A stretch of 64,000 nt of DNA from Pseudolysinimonas_A sp947085045. Lineage in GTDB: Bacteria > Actinomycetota > Actinomycetes > Actinomycetales > Microbacteriaceae. A program made the translations under genes and the position numbers. Below are positions 1-8,988 of this stretch, one piece after another. How positions within the stretch are numbered: the stretch's first letter is position 1; each line of letters opens with the position of its first letter. Under the pieces are notes generated by a model, which was not told the DNA's origin, made no database searches, and saw only the letters and a list, made by a program, of their open reading frames with translations. Where the stretch lies: assembly GCA_947085045.1 (NCBI GenBank), contig CAMTUU010000013.1:7647-71646 (forward strand), given 5' to 3'.

Positions 1-344
1 TCGGCATCCGTCGTCGACGTCGTGCGGCGAGCCCGCGCGGCGTCCACTCCCGACAGCACCTCGCCGGCGCGGAGCAGCACGGCCGTCGGCTCCCCGTCGG
101 CGCCGCAGACGATGTTCGCGCAGACGTGCATGCCGTAGGTGAAGTACACGTAGAGGTGTCCCGCAGGACCGAACATGATCGCGTTGCGGCGGGTCATGCC
201 CCGGTAGGCGTGCGACCCGGGATCCTGCGGGCCGAGGTAGGCCTCGACCTCGGTGATGCGCAGGCTCGCCTCGCGCCCATGCAGGATGCCGCCGAGCAGC
301 AGCGGCGCGACTTCGGTGGCCGGACGCGCGAGGACGCGGGTCAG
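1..344 (-). CDS. mpg: DNA-3-methyladenine glycosylase, partial (cut by window start)
   Basis: The minus-strand frame from about 344 down to base 1 reads as the N-terminal part of an AAG/MPG-type 3-methyladenine DNA glycosylase, which excises alkylated bases in base-excision repair. Visible family features are the TEVEAY segment, GSHAYRGMTRRN and MFGPAGHLYVYFTYGMH, which carry the catalytic Glu and the DNA-intercalating Tyr region of the family. The C-terminal half lies outside the window. No ATG, GTG or TTG precedes the conserved region in frame. The best start is a CTG at 344-342 that overlaps the TGA of the upstream small gene as CTGA, the same geometry as the ATGA junctions nearby. Identity is firm; the start is tentative. 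Confidence 0.82.
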   Translation of the reverse strand, partial: MTRVLARPATEVAPLLLGGILHGREASLRITEVEAYLGPQDPGSHAYRGMTRRNAIMFGPAGHLYVYFTYGMHVCANIVCGADGEPTAVLLRAGEVLSGVDAARARRTTSTTDA

Positions 345-532
345 CGCGACCAGAGGTCGATCCCGAAGAGCGACGTCACGAAGAGCGCGCCGACCAGCAC
401 CGCGACCGCGATGCCGACGATCAGCGGCAGCACCCACGGGCGTCGCGGCGCCTGGGCGTCGTGCTTCGCCTTCCAGGCCTCGCGAGCGGCCGCTCTGCGC
501 TGGTCGCGGCTGCTGTTGCTCGACAGGCTCAT
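341..532 (-). CDS. Small single-span membrane protein (63 aa)
   Basis: This 63-residue protein has a charged, Arg/Ala-rich cytoplasmic N-terminus (about residues 1-31) and one hydrophobic helix at about 33-55. I recognise no domain. Its ATG overlaps the argH stop as ATGA, and an AAGGAG ribosome site lies inside the end of argH, so it is translationally coupled. It lies between argH and the glycosylase gene and is read with them. Hypothetical; function unknown. Confidence 0.7.
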   Translation of the reverse strand: MSLSSNSSRDQRRAAAREAWKAKHDAQAPRRPWVLPLIVGIAVAVLVGALFVTSLFGIDLWSR

Positions 533-1938
533 GGGGTCTCCTTCAGAGCGGCGGGCGCGAGGTCGCGCACCGCGGCGGTCAGTGCGGCGAGCTGCTCGGC
601 GACGCGTTCCGGTGCCGTGCCGCCGATCCCGGAGCGCGACGCGATCGAGCCGTCGACGGTCAGCACGGCGCGCACGTCGGGCCCGAGCCGCGGGTCGATC
701 GCGGCGTAGTCGGCATCCGTCGGCTGGTCGAGTTCGAGCCCGCGCTGCTCGCAGAAGCGCACCAGCGCGCCGGCGATCTCGTGCGCCTCGCGGAACGGAG
801 CGCCCTGGCGCACCAGGTGGTCGGCGACGTCGGTCGCGAGCGAGAAGCCCTGCGGCGCGAGGGCGCGCATCCGGTCGGTGTCGAAGGTGAGGGTCTCGAC
901 CATGCCGGCGAACGCCGGCAGCACGAGTTCGAGCGTCGCGACGGAGTCGAACACGGGCTCCTTGTCTTCCTGCAGGTCGCGGTTGTACGCGAGCGGCAGG
1001 CCCTTGAGCGTCGTCAGCAGGCCGGTGAGGTTGCCGACCAACCGGCCCGCCTTGCCGCGCGCGAGCTCCGCGATGTCCGGGTTCTTCTTCTGCGGCATGA
1101 TGCTCGACCCGGTCGAGTACGCGTCGTCGAGGCGGGCGAAGCCGAACTCGCGGGTGGTCCAGAGGATGACGTCCTCGGCGAAGCGCGAGAGGTCGACGCC
1201 GATCTGCGCCGCGACGTAGGCGAACTCGGCCACGACATCCCGAGCGCTCGTCGCGTCGATCGAGTTCGGCAGCGGATCGCCGAGCCCGAGCTCGCGGGCG
1301 ACGATCTCGGGGTGCAGGCCGAGCGATCCGCCGGCGAGAGCACCCGCGCCATACGGCGACGGCCAGGCGCGGGCGCGCCAGTCACGCAGCCGCTCCAGGT
1401 CGCGTACCAGCGGCCAGGCGTGCGCCAGCAGGTGATGCGCGAGCAGGATCGGCTGCGCGTGCTGCAGGTGGGTTCGGCCGGGCATGACGGCATCCGGATG
1501 CGCGGACGCTTGGCCCGCGATCGCGTCGATCAGCCGCACGATCTGGCGTTCGATCAGGCGGACGTGGTCGAGCAGGAACAGCCGGATCAGGGTCGCGATC
1601 TGGTCGTTGCGACTGCGGCCGGCGCGAAGTTTGCCGCCGAGCTCGGGCCCGATGATTCCGACGAGAGCCGCCTCGAGTGCCCCGTGCACGTCTTCGTCGT
1701 CGGGGCCTGCGACAAGCTCCCCGATCTCGACCCGGCGCGCGAGTTCGGTGAGCCCGACCTGCATAGCGCCCAGCTCGTCGCCAGTCAGGTGACCCGCGGC
1801 ACCGAGCGCGACGGCGTGCGCGAGGGAGCCTCGGATGTCGTAAGGCGCGAGCACCCAGTCGAAGTGGGTGCTGCGGCTCAGCGCGGCGAGCTCCGGGGCG
1901 GGACCCCCTTCGAAGCGCGCGCCCCAGAGCTTCGCCAC
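529..1938 (-). CDS. argH: Argininosuccinate lyase
   Basis: Argininosuccinate lyase (469 aa) splits argininosuccinate into arginine and fumarate, the last arginine step, in the cytoplasm. It belongs to the fumarase/aspartase superfamily. The AGRSRND segment is at about residues 106-112, the Thr-His pair of GRTHLQ at 156-157, and the superfamily signature GSSIMPQKKNPD at 277-288, with the catalytic Ser in its flexible loop. Length is normal. The start is GTG at 1938, only 3 bp after the argG stop, so argG and argH form one transcript. Confidence 0.97.
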   Translation of the reverse strand: MAKLWGARFEGGPAPELAALSRSTHFDWVLAPYDIRGSLAHAVALGAAGHLTGDELGAMQVGLTELARRVEIGELVAGPDDEDVHGALEAALVGIIGPELGGKLRAGRSRNDQIATLIRLFLLDHVRLIERQIVRLIDAIAGQASAHPDAVMPGRTHLQHAQPILLAHHLLAHAWPLVRDLERLRDWRARAWPSPYGAGALAGGSLGLHPEIVARELGLGDPLPNSIDATSARDVVAEFAYVAAQIGVDLSRFAEDVILWTTREFGFARLDDAYSTGSSIMPQKKNPDIAELARGKAGRLVGNLTGLLTTLKGLPLAYNRDLQEDKEPVFDSVATLELVLPAFAGMVETLTFDTDRMRALAPQGFSLATDVADHLVRQGAPFREAHEIAGALVRFCEQRGLELDQPTDADYAAIDPRLGPDVRAVLTVDGSIASRSGIGGTAPERVAEQLAALTAAVRDLAPAALKETP

Positions 1939-1941
1939 GGG

Positions 1942-3138
1942 TCAGGCCCCCAGGTCCCGGCGGGCCGAGATCTTCGACGGCAGCGACCAGATCTCGATGA
2001 AACCCTTCGCGAGCGACTGGTCGAACGTGTCACCGGTGTCGTAGGTCGCGAGCGAGAAATCATACAGCGACTGGTCGCTCTTGCGGCCGGTGACGACGGC
2101 GCGGCCGCCCTGCAGCTGCAGGCGGATGTCGCCGGACACGTATTTCTGGGTGTCGTCGATGAAGGCGTCGAGGTTGCGCTTGAGACCCGAGAACCAGAGG
2201 CCGTCGTAGACGAGCTCGGCCCAGTCGGCCTCGACCTTGCGCTTGTACCGGCCGACGGCCCGCTCGAGCGTGAGGTTCTCGAGCTCCTCGTGGGCGGCGA
2301 TGAGCGCGACGGCACCCGGGGCCTCGTAGACCTCGCGGCTCTTGATGCCGACCAGCCGGTCCTCGACCATGTCGATGCGGCCGATACCGTGCTGGCCGGC
2401 GATCGCGTTCATCTGCTCGACCGCCTGCAGCGGGGTGACCGGCTTCCCGTCGATCGCGACCGGGATGCCCTGGGAGAACGTGATGGTGACCTCGTCGGCG
2501 GGTCCGTCGGCCGACGGGTCCTGCGTGTACTCGTAGAGGTCCTCGATCGGCGCGTTCCACGGGTCCTCGAGGAATCCGGTCTCGACCGCGCGGCCCCAGA
2601 CGTTCTTGTCGATCGAGTACGGGTTCTTCTTCGACTGCTGGATCGGCAGGTTGTGCTCCTCCGCGTAGGCGATCGCCTTGTCGCGGGTGAGAGCGAGGTC
2701 GCGGATCGGCGCGATGCTCGTCAGGTCGGGGGCGAGCGCCGCGACCGCAGCCTCGAACCGCACCTGGTCGTTGCCCTTGCCGGTGCAGCCGTGCGCAACC
2801 GAGTCGGCCCCGAGCTCCTTCGCGACGCGCGCGAGGTGGTAGGCGATGACCGGGCGGCTGAGCGCCGAGACGAGCGGGTAGCGCTTCTGGTACATCGCGT
2901 TCGCCTTGAGCGCGGGCATCAGGAAGTCGTCGGCGAACTGGTCCTTCGCGTCGACGACGATGGCTTCGACGGCGCCGCAGTCGAGAGCACGCTGACGGAT
3001 GTCATCCATGTTCTCACCGCCCTGGCCGACGTCGACGGCGAGGGCCACGACCTCCTTGCCGGTCGCATCCTGGAGCCAGCCGATTCCGACCGAGGTGTCG
3101 AGTCCGCCCGAGTAGGCGAGGACGACGCGTTGTGCCAT
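1942..3138 (-). CDS. argG: Argininosuccinate synthase
   Basis: Argininosuccinate synthase (398 aa) condenses citrulline with aspartate using ATP. The N-terminal PP-loop SGGLDTS is at residues 10-16, and the protein has normal full length. It heads the argG-argH pair. A TAAGCT -10-like box near 3173-3178 on the minus strand gives it its own promoter, separate from the argC-to-argF operon, because a divergent gene at 3198 sits between argF and argG. Confidence 0.97.
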   Translation of the reverse strand: MAQRVVLAYSGGLDTSVGIGWLQDATGKEVVALAVDVGQGGENMDDIRQRALDCGAVEAIVVDAKDQFADDFLMPALKANAMYQKRYPLVSALSRPVIAYHLARVAKELGADSVAHGCTGKGNDQVRFEAAVAALAPDLTSIAPIRDLALTRDKAIAYAEEHNLPIQQSKKNPYSIDKNVWGRAVETGFLEDPWNAPIEDLYEYTQDPSADGPADEVTITFSQGIPVAIDGKPVTPLQAVEQMNAIAGQHGIGRIDMVEDRLVGIKSREVYEAPGAVALIAAHEELENLTLERAVGRYKRKVEADWAELVYDGLWFSGLKRNLDAFIDDTQKYVSGDIRLQLQGGRAVVTGRKSDQSLYDFSLATYDTGDTFDQSLAKGFIEIWSLPSKISARRDLGA

Positions 3139-3197
3139 GAGTTGTGTCTCTTCCGCTTGTATCTGTTGTTCAGCTTAGGGATGGGTAGGGTGGGCGC
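3139..3197. promoter_or_regulatory. Divergent promoters for argG and the 3198 gene
   Basis: Within 59 bp the minus strand carries TAAGCT (3178-3173) about 35 nt before argG. The plus strand carries TAGGGT at 3186-3191, followed by exactly 6 nt and the ATG at 3198. That is the geometry of a leaderless transcript. No obvious -35 elements are seen for either. The same AGCTTAGGG core recurs in the dapB intergenic region. Confidence 0.5.
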
Positions 3198-3788
3198 ATG
3201 TCCGAGCCGAACTCAACGTCCGACCCGACTCCGCCGGTTCCGCCGGCCCCCTCGTTCACGTACGGGAGTCCCGCTGCACCGCCCGCCGCACCGGCTCAGC
3301 CGCTGCCGCCGCCGGCCTACGGGGAGCGTCTCCCCGACGCTCCGCTGCCGCCGGCCTACGCCGCTCCGGCCTACGGCACGCCGGGCGCCGGCGCGGCCTA
3401 CCCGGCTGCGCCGAAGCGCCGCCGCGCGTGGGACCTCGTGCTGACGATCATCCTGCTCGTCGTCGGCCTGTTCGGCATGATCATCGGGCTCATCTACGCG
3501 GCGATCTTCTCCGACCCCGCGCTCGTTCAGGAGATCTTCGACCAGGCCTCCGGGCAGTCCGGCCTCGGCGGCTGGACGGGCTCGGTCGGCGCGGCGCCCG
3601 CGGTCATCGCGGTCAGCCACATCGTGCTCTACCTGGTCGCCGTCGGCGTCGGCCTCCTGCTGCTGATCAGGAAGCGGATCGCGTTCTGGGTGCCGCTCGC
3701 CGCGGGGGTCATCGCGGCGATCGTGTTCTGGGGTTCGCTGTTCGCGATCGTACTGAGCGACCCGGGGATGATGACCGGCGGTCTCTGA
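3198..3788 (+). CDS. Pro-rich membrane protein, DUF6264-like
   Basis: The protein (196 aa) has a Pro/Ala/Tyr-rich, low-complexity cytoplasmic N-terminus (about 1-75) with PPAY/APAYG-type repeats. Three hydrophobic segments follow at about 80-103, 133-155 and 160-185. This arrangement resembles small DUF6264-type membrane proteins of Microbacteriaceae, a tentative match from memory. It is divergent from argG and convergent with argF, so it is unlikely to belong to arginine synthesis. Function unknown. A leaderless-type promoter directly precedes its ATG. Confidence 0.8.
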   Translation: MSEPNSTSDPTPPVPPAPSFTYGSPAAPPAAPAQPLPPPAYGERLPDAPLPPAYAAPAYGTPGAGAAYPAAPKRRRAWDLVLTIILLVVGLFGMIIGLIYAAIFSDPALVQEIFDQASGQSGLGGWTGSVGAAPAVIAVSHIVLYLVAVGVGLLLLIRKRIAFWVPLAAGVIAAIVFWGSLFAIVLSDPGMMTGGL

Positions 3789-3811
3789 CCCGATCACTCG
3801 GCGCTGCGGCA

Positions 3812-4741
3812 TCATTCGTTCTTCTTGGCCAGCAGCCAGGTGAGCAACGCCTTCTGGGCGTGCAGGCGGTTCTCCGCCTCATCCCAGATGACGCTCTGCG
3901 GACCGTCGATGACCTCGGCCGCGACCTCGTAGCCACGGTCGGCCGGGAGGCAGTGCAGGAAGATCGCGTCGGGCTTCGCCGTCGCCATGAGCTCCGGCGT
4001 CACCTGGTAGTCGCGGAGGGCGGCGACGCGGTGCGCCTTCTCCTCCTCCTTGCCCATCGACACCCAGGTGTCGGTGACGACGACGTCGGCGCCGGTCGCC
4101 GCCGCGACCGGGTCGCTGAGCAGCGTCACCGATCCCCCGGTCGTCGCGGCGACGCGCTCGGCATCGGCCACGACGTCCGGCATCGGGCTGAACTCCGCCG
4201 GGAACGCGATGCGCACATGCATCCCGGCCGTCGCTCCCGCGAGCAGGTACGAGTGCACCATGTTGTCGGCGCCGTCGCCGAGGAAGGTCACCGTCAGGCC
4301 CGCGAGGGTGCCCTTGTGCTCCCGGATGGTGAGCAGGTCGGCGAGGAGCTGGCAGGGGTGGAAGTCGTCGGAGAGGGCGTTGATCACCGGCACCGTCGTG
4401 CCCGCGGCCATCTCCTCGAGGCCGGACTGCGCGTAGGTGCGCCAGGCGATCGCCGCGACCATCCGCTCGAGCACGCGCGCGGTGTCGGCGGGGGTCTCCT
4501 TGCCGCCGAGCTGGCTGTTGGCGGTCGAGATGATGAGCGGGTTGCCGCCGAGGTCGGCGACCCCCACCTCGAAGCTGACGCGGGTGCGGGTCGACGACTT
4601 GTCGAAGATCACGGCGACCGCCTGCGGTCCGGCCAGCGGCGTGCGGCCCCAGCGGTCGGCCTTGATCTGCTCGGCGAGGTCGAGGATCTCGGTCTGCTCG
4701 GCCTGCGTCAGGTCGTCGTCCCGGAGGAAGTGGCGGGTCAT
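3812..4741 (-). CDS. argF: Ornithine carbamoyltransferase
   Basis: Ornithine carbamoyltransferase (309 aa) makes citrulline from ornithine and carbamoyl phosphate. The carbamoyl-phosphate loop SSTRTR is at residues 49-54, and the ornithine-binding Cys motif HCLPADRG is near residue 270. Length is typical for an anabolic enzyme. It is the last gene of argC-argJ-argB-argD-argF, and its ATG overlaps the argD stop (ATGA at 4738-4741). The gene after it would be argR in many actinobacteria, but none is present here. Confidence 0.97.
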   Translation of the reverse strand: MTRHFLRDDDLTQAEQTEILDLAEQIKADRWGRTPLAGPQAVAVIFDKSSTRTRVSFEVGVADLGGNPLIISTANSQLGGKETPADTARVLERMVAAIAWRTYAQSGLEEMAAGTTVPVINALSDDFHPCQLLADLLTIREHKGTLAGLTVTFLGDGADNMVHSYLLAGATAGMHVRIAFPAEFSPMPDVVADAERVAATTGGSVTLLSDPVAAATGADVVVTDTWVSMGKEEEKAHRVAALRDYQVTPELMATAKPDAIFLHCLPADRGYEVAAEVIDGPQSVIWDEAENRLHAQKALLTWLLAKKNE

Positions 4742-5907
4742 GAGTCGCTGCTTTCTGTTGCGGCCAGGGCCTGCGTGAAGAGTTCGAGGAAGCGGTCGAC
4801 ATCCGCCGCCGTGATCGTGAGCGGCGGGGCGAGGCGGATGCGGTCCTCGGCTGCCGCGTTGACGATGAGTCCCAGCTCGAGGGCCCGCGCGGCGACGGCC
4901 CCCGCCTGCGGCCCGGTGAGCCCGACGCCGATCAGCAGGCCGCGGCCCGAGACATCCGTGACCGCCGGATGGTTCAGCGCGGCGAGACCGGCGCGGATCT
5001 GCGCGCCGCGCTTCCGGGCGTTGCCGAGCAGGTCGGCCCGCTCGATCTCACCGAGCACGGCGTTCGCCGTCGCGGTCGCCAGCGGGTTGCCGCCGAACGT
5101 CGTGCCGTGGTCGCCCGGCTGCAGCAGATCCTTCGCCGCCCCGAACGCGACGAGGGCGCCGATCGGGAAGCCGCCACCGATGCCCTTCGCGAGCGCCACC
5201 AGGTCCGGAACGATGCCCTCGGCCTGGAAGGCGAACCACTCCCCCGTGCGCCCGGCGCCGGTCTGGATCTCGTCGAGGATCAGCAGTGCGCCGTGTTCGG
5301 TGGTGAGTTCACGCGCCCGCCGCAGGTAGCCCTCGGGGAGGTCGAGCACGCCCGCCTCGCCCTTGATCGGCTCGAGCACGAGCGCGGCGACATCCGGGCC
5401 CATCGCGGCCTCGAGGGCGTCGATGGTCGTCGGCAGGAACTCGGGACCGGCGATCAGCGGTTCGAACGGCGTGCGATACGCGTCCTTGCCGGTGATCGCG
5501 AGCGCGCCGGTCGACCGGCCGTGGAACGACTTCTCGAGCGCCAGGATGCGCGTGCGACCCGTGCGCCGCGACACCTTGATGGCGGCCTCGATCGCCTCGG
5601 TGCCCGAGTTGCCGAAGAACACGCCGTCGCCACCGGTGAGGCGCTTCAGCCGCTCGGCGAGCTCGAGCTGCGGCTCGGAGGCGAAGTAGTTCGAGACGTG
5701 CGCGATCGTCGCCGCCTGGCGGCTGACCGCCTCGACGAAGACCGGATGCGCATGGCCGAGCGCGTTGACCGCGATGCCGGCCAGGAAGTCGAGGTACTCG
5801 GTGCCCTGGTCGTCCCAGACCCGAGCACCCTCGCCGCGCACCAGCACCCGCAGCGGGGTCGGCGCGTAGGAGAACATCGCGTCACGGAACCGTTGGTGCC
5901 CACTCAT
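4738..5907 (-). CDS. argD: Acetylornithine aminotransferase
   Basis: Class III PLP aminotransferase (389 aa) that converts N-acetylglutamate semialdehyde to N-acetylornithine. The cofactor Asp is in LDEIQTG (Asp212) and the Schiff-base lysine is in ALAKGIGGG (Lys241). The start is set at the ATG at 5907 because it overlaps the argB stop as ATGA; the longer open frame upstream only runs through argB. It may also serve as succinyldiaminopimelate aminotransferase in lysine synthesis, as in other bacteria (inference). Confidence 0.96.
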   Translation of the reverse strand: MSGHQRFRDAMFSYAPTPLRVLVRGEGARVWDDQGTEYLDFLAGIAVNALGHAHPVFVEAVSRQAATIAHVSNYFASEPQLELAERLKRLTGGDGVFFGNSGTEAIEAAIKVSRRTGRTRILALEKSFHGRSTGALAITGKDAYRTPFEPLIAGPEFLPTTIDALEAAMGPDVAALVLEPIKGEAGVLDLPEGYLRRARELTTEHGALLILDEIQTGAGRTGEWFAFQAEGIVPDLVALAKGIGGGFPIGALVAFGAAKDLLQPGDHGTTFGGNPLATATANAVLGEIERADLLGNARKRGAQIRAGLAALNHPAVTDVSGRGLLIGVGLTGPQAGAVAARALELGLIVNAAAEDRIRLAPPLTITAADVDRFLELFTQALAATESSDS

Positions 5908-6803
5908 GCCACGACCTCCGTCCCGATGCCGGCATCCGTGAAGATCTCCAGCAGCACCGAGTGCGGCCGCCGGCCATCGATGATCGCCGCCTTCGGCACC
6001 CCGCCGGCGACGGCTTCGAGGCACGCGGTCATCTTCGGGATCATCCCGCTCTCCAGTTTCGGCAGCAGCGCGGTCAGCTCGGGCACCGTGATGTTGGGGA
6101 CGAGCGAGTCGCGGTTCGGCCAGTCGGCGTAGAGCCCCGCGACGTCGGTGAGCACGACGAGCTTCTCCGCGCCGAGGGCGACCGCGAGGGCCGCCGCGGC
6201 GGAGTCGGCGTTGACGTTGAGCGATTGGCCCGGCACGTCGAGGTCGGGCGCGATCGACGACACCACCGGGATGCGCCCCGCCTCCACCTCTGCGAGCACC
6301 GCGGCGGGGTCGACCTGCACGACATCACCGACCAACCCGATGTCGACGGTCTCGCCGTCGACGACCACTCCCCGGCGGCGTCCGCCGAACAACCCGGCAT
6401 CCTCCCCCGAGATCGCCGAGGCGAGCGGACCGTGCTCATTGATCAGCGTCACGAGTTCGCGGCTGACCTGACCGGTGAGCACCATGCGCACGACATCCAT
6501 CGCCTTGGGAGTGGTGACGCGGTACCCGCCACGGAACTCGCTCGGGATGCCCAGCCGATCCAGCATCGCGGTGATCTGCGGGCCGCCGCCGTGTACGACG
6601 ACGGGCTTCAGGCCGACGTAGCGGAGGTAGACCATGTCCTCGGCGAACGCGCGCTGCAGCTCGGGGCTGACCATGGCGTTGCCGCCGAACTTGACGACGA
6701 CGATCTTTCCCGAAAAGCGCTTCAGCCAGCCGAGGGATTCGATCAGCGTGCCGGCCTTGATCTCGGCGCCCAGCGCCCGCTCGTCGGCATCCACATCGCT
6801 CAT
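5904..6803 (-). CDS. argB: Acetylglutamate kinase
   Basis: Acetylglutamate kinase (299 aa) phosphorylates N-acetylglutamate with ATP and is usually the arginine-inhibited step. The amino-acid-kinase fold is shown by KFGGNAM at residues 38-44, VVHGGGPQ, and the conserved VNADSAAAALA segment. The N-terminal helix of about 30 residues is the part that forms hexamers in arginine-sensitive members, so feedback inhibition is likely (inference). It overlaps argJ upstream and argD downstream through ATGA junctions. Confidence 0.97.
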   Translation of the reverse strand: MSDVDADERALGAEIKAGTLIESLGWLKRFSGKIVVVKFGGNAMVSPELQRAFAEDMVYLRYVGLKPVVVHGGGPQITAMLDRLGIPSEFRGGYRVTTPKAMDVVRMVLTGQVSRELVTLINEHGPLASAISGEDAGLFGGRRRGVVVDGETVDIGLVGDVVQVDPAAVLAEVEAGRIPVVSSIAPDLDVPGQSLNVNADSAAAALAVALGAEKLVVLTDVAGLYADWPNRDSLVPNITVPELTALLPKLESGMIPKMTACLEAVAGGVPKAAIIDGRRPHSVLLEIFTDAGIGTEVVA

Positions 6804-7951
6804 GAGCTGTAGGCCGAGTTCTCGTGCACGTAGTCGTGCGTGAGGTCGTTGGTGCGAATCGTCGCCTGCTGGGCGCCCGCCTTGAGGTCGATCCGCAGAT
6901 GCATCGACCTCGGCGTCAGGTCCACGTCCTCGCGCGGCCGGTCGGGGCCGCCGTTCGAGCAGACGCGCACCTTATTCATCGTCACGTCGACCGCATAGGG
7001 GTCGAACTCCGCCTGCGTCGTGCCGATCGCGGCGAGAACGCGGCCCCAGTTGGCGTCGTTGCCGAAGACCGCGGCCTTGAACAGGTTGTTCCGTGCGACC
7101 GAGCGGCCGACCTCGACGGCGTCGTCCTCGGTGACCGCGTTGACGACCTCGATCGTGATGTCGTGGCTCGCGCCCTCGGCATCCGACTGCAGTTGCACCG
7201 CGAGATTCGTGCAGATGTCGATGAGCGCCCACTGGAACTTCGCCAGGTCGGGCACGATGCCGGATGCCCCGCTCGCCATCAGGGTCACCTGATCGTTGGT
7301 CGACATGCAGCCGTCGCTGTCGAGTCGGTCGAAGCTCACCCGGGTCGCTTCGCGCAGCATCCGGTCGAGCTCGGCGGACTCGAGCACCGCGTCGGTGGTG
7401 AGCACGACGAGCATCGTCGCGAGCCCGGGCGCGAGCATCCCGGCGCCCTTCGCCATCCCGCCGATCGTCCAGCCGTCGGCCCCCTGCGTCGACGTCTTCG
7501 CGTGCGTGTCGGTCGTGATGATCGCGTTCGCGGCGTCCAGGCCGCCCTCGGCGTCCAGAGCGGCGGCGGCGGTCGCGATTCCGGGCAGCAGCTTCTCGCG
7601 ATCGAGTTGCATCCCGATCAGGCCGGTCGAGCAGACGAGCACGTCGCCCGCGCCGACGCCGAGCGCCTCGGCGACCGCCTCGGCGGTGAGGTGAGTCGTC
7701 TGGAAGCCCTCGGATCCCGTGAAGCAGTTCGCTCCCCCGGAGTTGAGCACGATCGCGCTCACGATCCCGTCAGCGATGACCTGCTTGGACCAGAGGATCG
7801 GGTTCGCCTGCGCGCGGTTGCTGGTGAACACCGCGGCGGCGTTCTGCAGCGGGCCGCGGTTGACGACGAGAGCGAGGTCGGGGGTGCCCGACGACTTCAG
7901 CCCGACGGCGATTCCGGCGGCCTCGAATCCGAGGGGGGCGGTGGTGCTCAC
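6800..7951 (-). CDS. argJ: Bifunctional glutamate N-acetyltransferase / ornithine acetyltransferase
   Basis: ArgJ (383 aa) moves the acetyl group from N-acetylornithine to glutamate, recycling the acetyl cycle. The self-cleavage site is visible as LATML, with the new N-terminal nucleophile Thr179, just after KGAGMLAP. The precursor should therefore split into two chains of about 178 and 205 residues. I chose GTG at 7951 because it overlaps the argC stop as GTGA and precedes the conserved start STTAPLGFEAAG. No argA is seen, as expected when ArgJ recycles acetyl. Confidence 0.96.
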   Translation of the reverse strand: MSTTAPLGFEAAGIAVGLKSSGTPDLALVVNRGPLQNAAAVFTSNRAQANPILWSKQVIADGIVSAIVLNSGGANCFTGSEGFQTTHLTAEAVAEALGVGAGDVLVCSTGLIGMQLDREKLLPGIATAAAALDAEGGLDAANAIITTDTHAKTSTQGADGWTIGGMAKGAGMLAPGLATMLVVLTTDAVLESAELDRMLREATRVSFDRLDSDGCMSTNDQVTLMASGASGIVPDLAKFQWALIDICTNLAVQLQSDAEGASHDITIEVVNAVTEDDAVEVGRSVARNNLFKAAVFGNDANWGRVLAAIGTTQAEFDPYAVDVTMNKVRVCSNGGPDRPREDVDLTPRSMHLRIDLKAGAQQATIRTNDLTHDYVHENSAYSS

Positions 7952-8988
7952 GGGGCGACTCCATCGAGGGGAAGGCCGAGCGTCTCGGGCAGCCCGAGCG
8001 CGAGGTTGGCGGACTGGATCGCGGCACCGGCGGTGCCCTTCACCAGGTTGTCGAGGGCGGAGACCACGACGACACGGCCCGCGCGCTCGTCGACCGCGAG
8101 GCCGATCAGGGTCGTGTTGGCCCCGGTCGTGTCGCCCGACTTCGGGAAGACGCCCGCGGGCAGCAGGTGCACGAAGGGCTCGTCGGCGTAGGCGTCCTCC
8201 CACGCGGCGCGCACCTCGGCGGCGGGCGCGATGAGCTTGGCGGTCGAGGTGGCGAGGATGCCGCGGGCCATCGGAACGAGCACGGGCGTGAAACTGATCG
8301 ACACCCCGTCGCCGCCGGCCGCGGTGAGGTTCTGCACGATCTCCGGGTTGTGCCGGTGCACGCCACCGACCTGGTACGCCGACGACGACCCCATCAGCTC
8401 GGCGCCGAGCAGGTCGGCCCGGAGGCTCTTGCCCGCACCCGACGGACCCACCGCGAGCACGCTCACCAGGTCGTCGGCCGCGATCACGCCGGCGGCGATG
8501 CCCGGCGCGAGGCCGAGGGTGATCGCGGTCACGTTGCAGCCGGGCACGGCGATGCGGGTCGCGCCGGCGAGGTTCGCCCGCTGGGTGACGCCGCCGGCGA
8601 GGAGCAGCTCCGGCATCCCGTACGTCCAGGCGCCGTGGTACTCGCCGCCGTAGAAGGCCGCCCAAGCGTCGGGATCGGTGAGCCGGTGGTCGGCGCCGCA
8701 GTCGATCACGAGCACGTCTTCGGGAAGGTGCGCGGTGATCGCCCCCGAAGCGCCGTGCGGCAGCGCGAGGAAGACGATGTCGGCCCCCGAGAGCACGGCG
8801 GGGGTGGTCTCCTGGAGCACGAGGTGGCGCAGCGAGACGAGGTGCGGATGCACGGCCGAGAGCGGCTGCCCGGCGTTCTGATGCGCCGTGACGGTGACGA
8901 TCTCGAACTCGGGATGGGCGGACAGCAGCCGGAGCAGCTCACCGCCCGCATAGCCGCTGGCGCCGGCGACGGCGACGGTTACAGACAT
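7948..8988 (-). CDS. argC: N-acetyl-gamma-glutamyl-phosphate reductase
   Basis: NADPH-dependent reductase (346 aa) that turns N-acetylglutamyl phosphate into the semialdehyde. The nucleotide-binding GASGYAGGE is at residues 9-17 and the active-site cysteine is in PGCNVTAI (Cys151). It is the first gene of the arg operon. The start at 8988 fits the homologous MSVTVAVAGASGY and lies downstream of a purine-rich site (AAGG). The longer frame upstream is only non-coding leader. Confidence 0.96.
   Translation of the reverse strand: MSVTVAVAGASGYAGGELLRLLSAHPEFEIVTVTAHQNAGQPLSAVHPHLVSLRHLVLQETTPAVLSGADIVFLALPHGASGAITAHLPEDVLVIDCGADHRLTDPDAWAAFYGGEYHGAWTYGMPELLLAGGVTQRANLAGATRIAVPGCNVTAITLGLAPGIAAGVIAADDLVSVLAVGPSGAGKSLRADLLGAELMGSSSAYQVGGVHRHNPEIVQNLTAAGGDGVSISFTPVLVPMARGILATSTAKLIAPAAEVRAAWEDAYADEPFVHLLPAGVFPKSGDTTGANTTLIGLAVDERAGRVVVVSALDNLVKGTAGAAIQSANLALGLPETLGLPLDGVAP

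Noticed and set aside
253..3444. 1063-residue plus-strand open frame across argH-argG
   Set aside because: It is antisense to two certain genes, has Arg/Asp/Gly-rich shadow composition and no domain. Long shadow frames are expected at this GC content.
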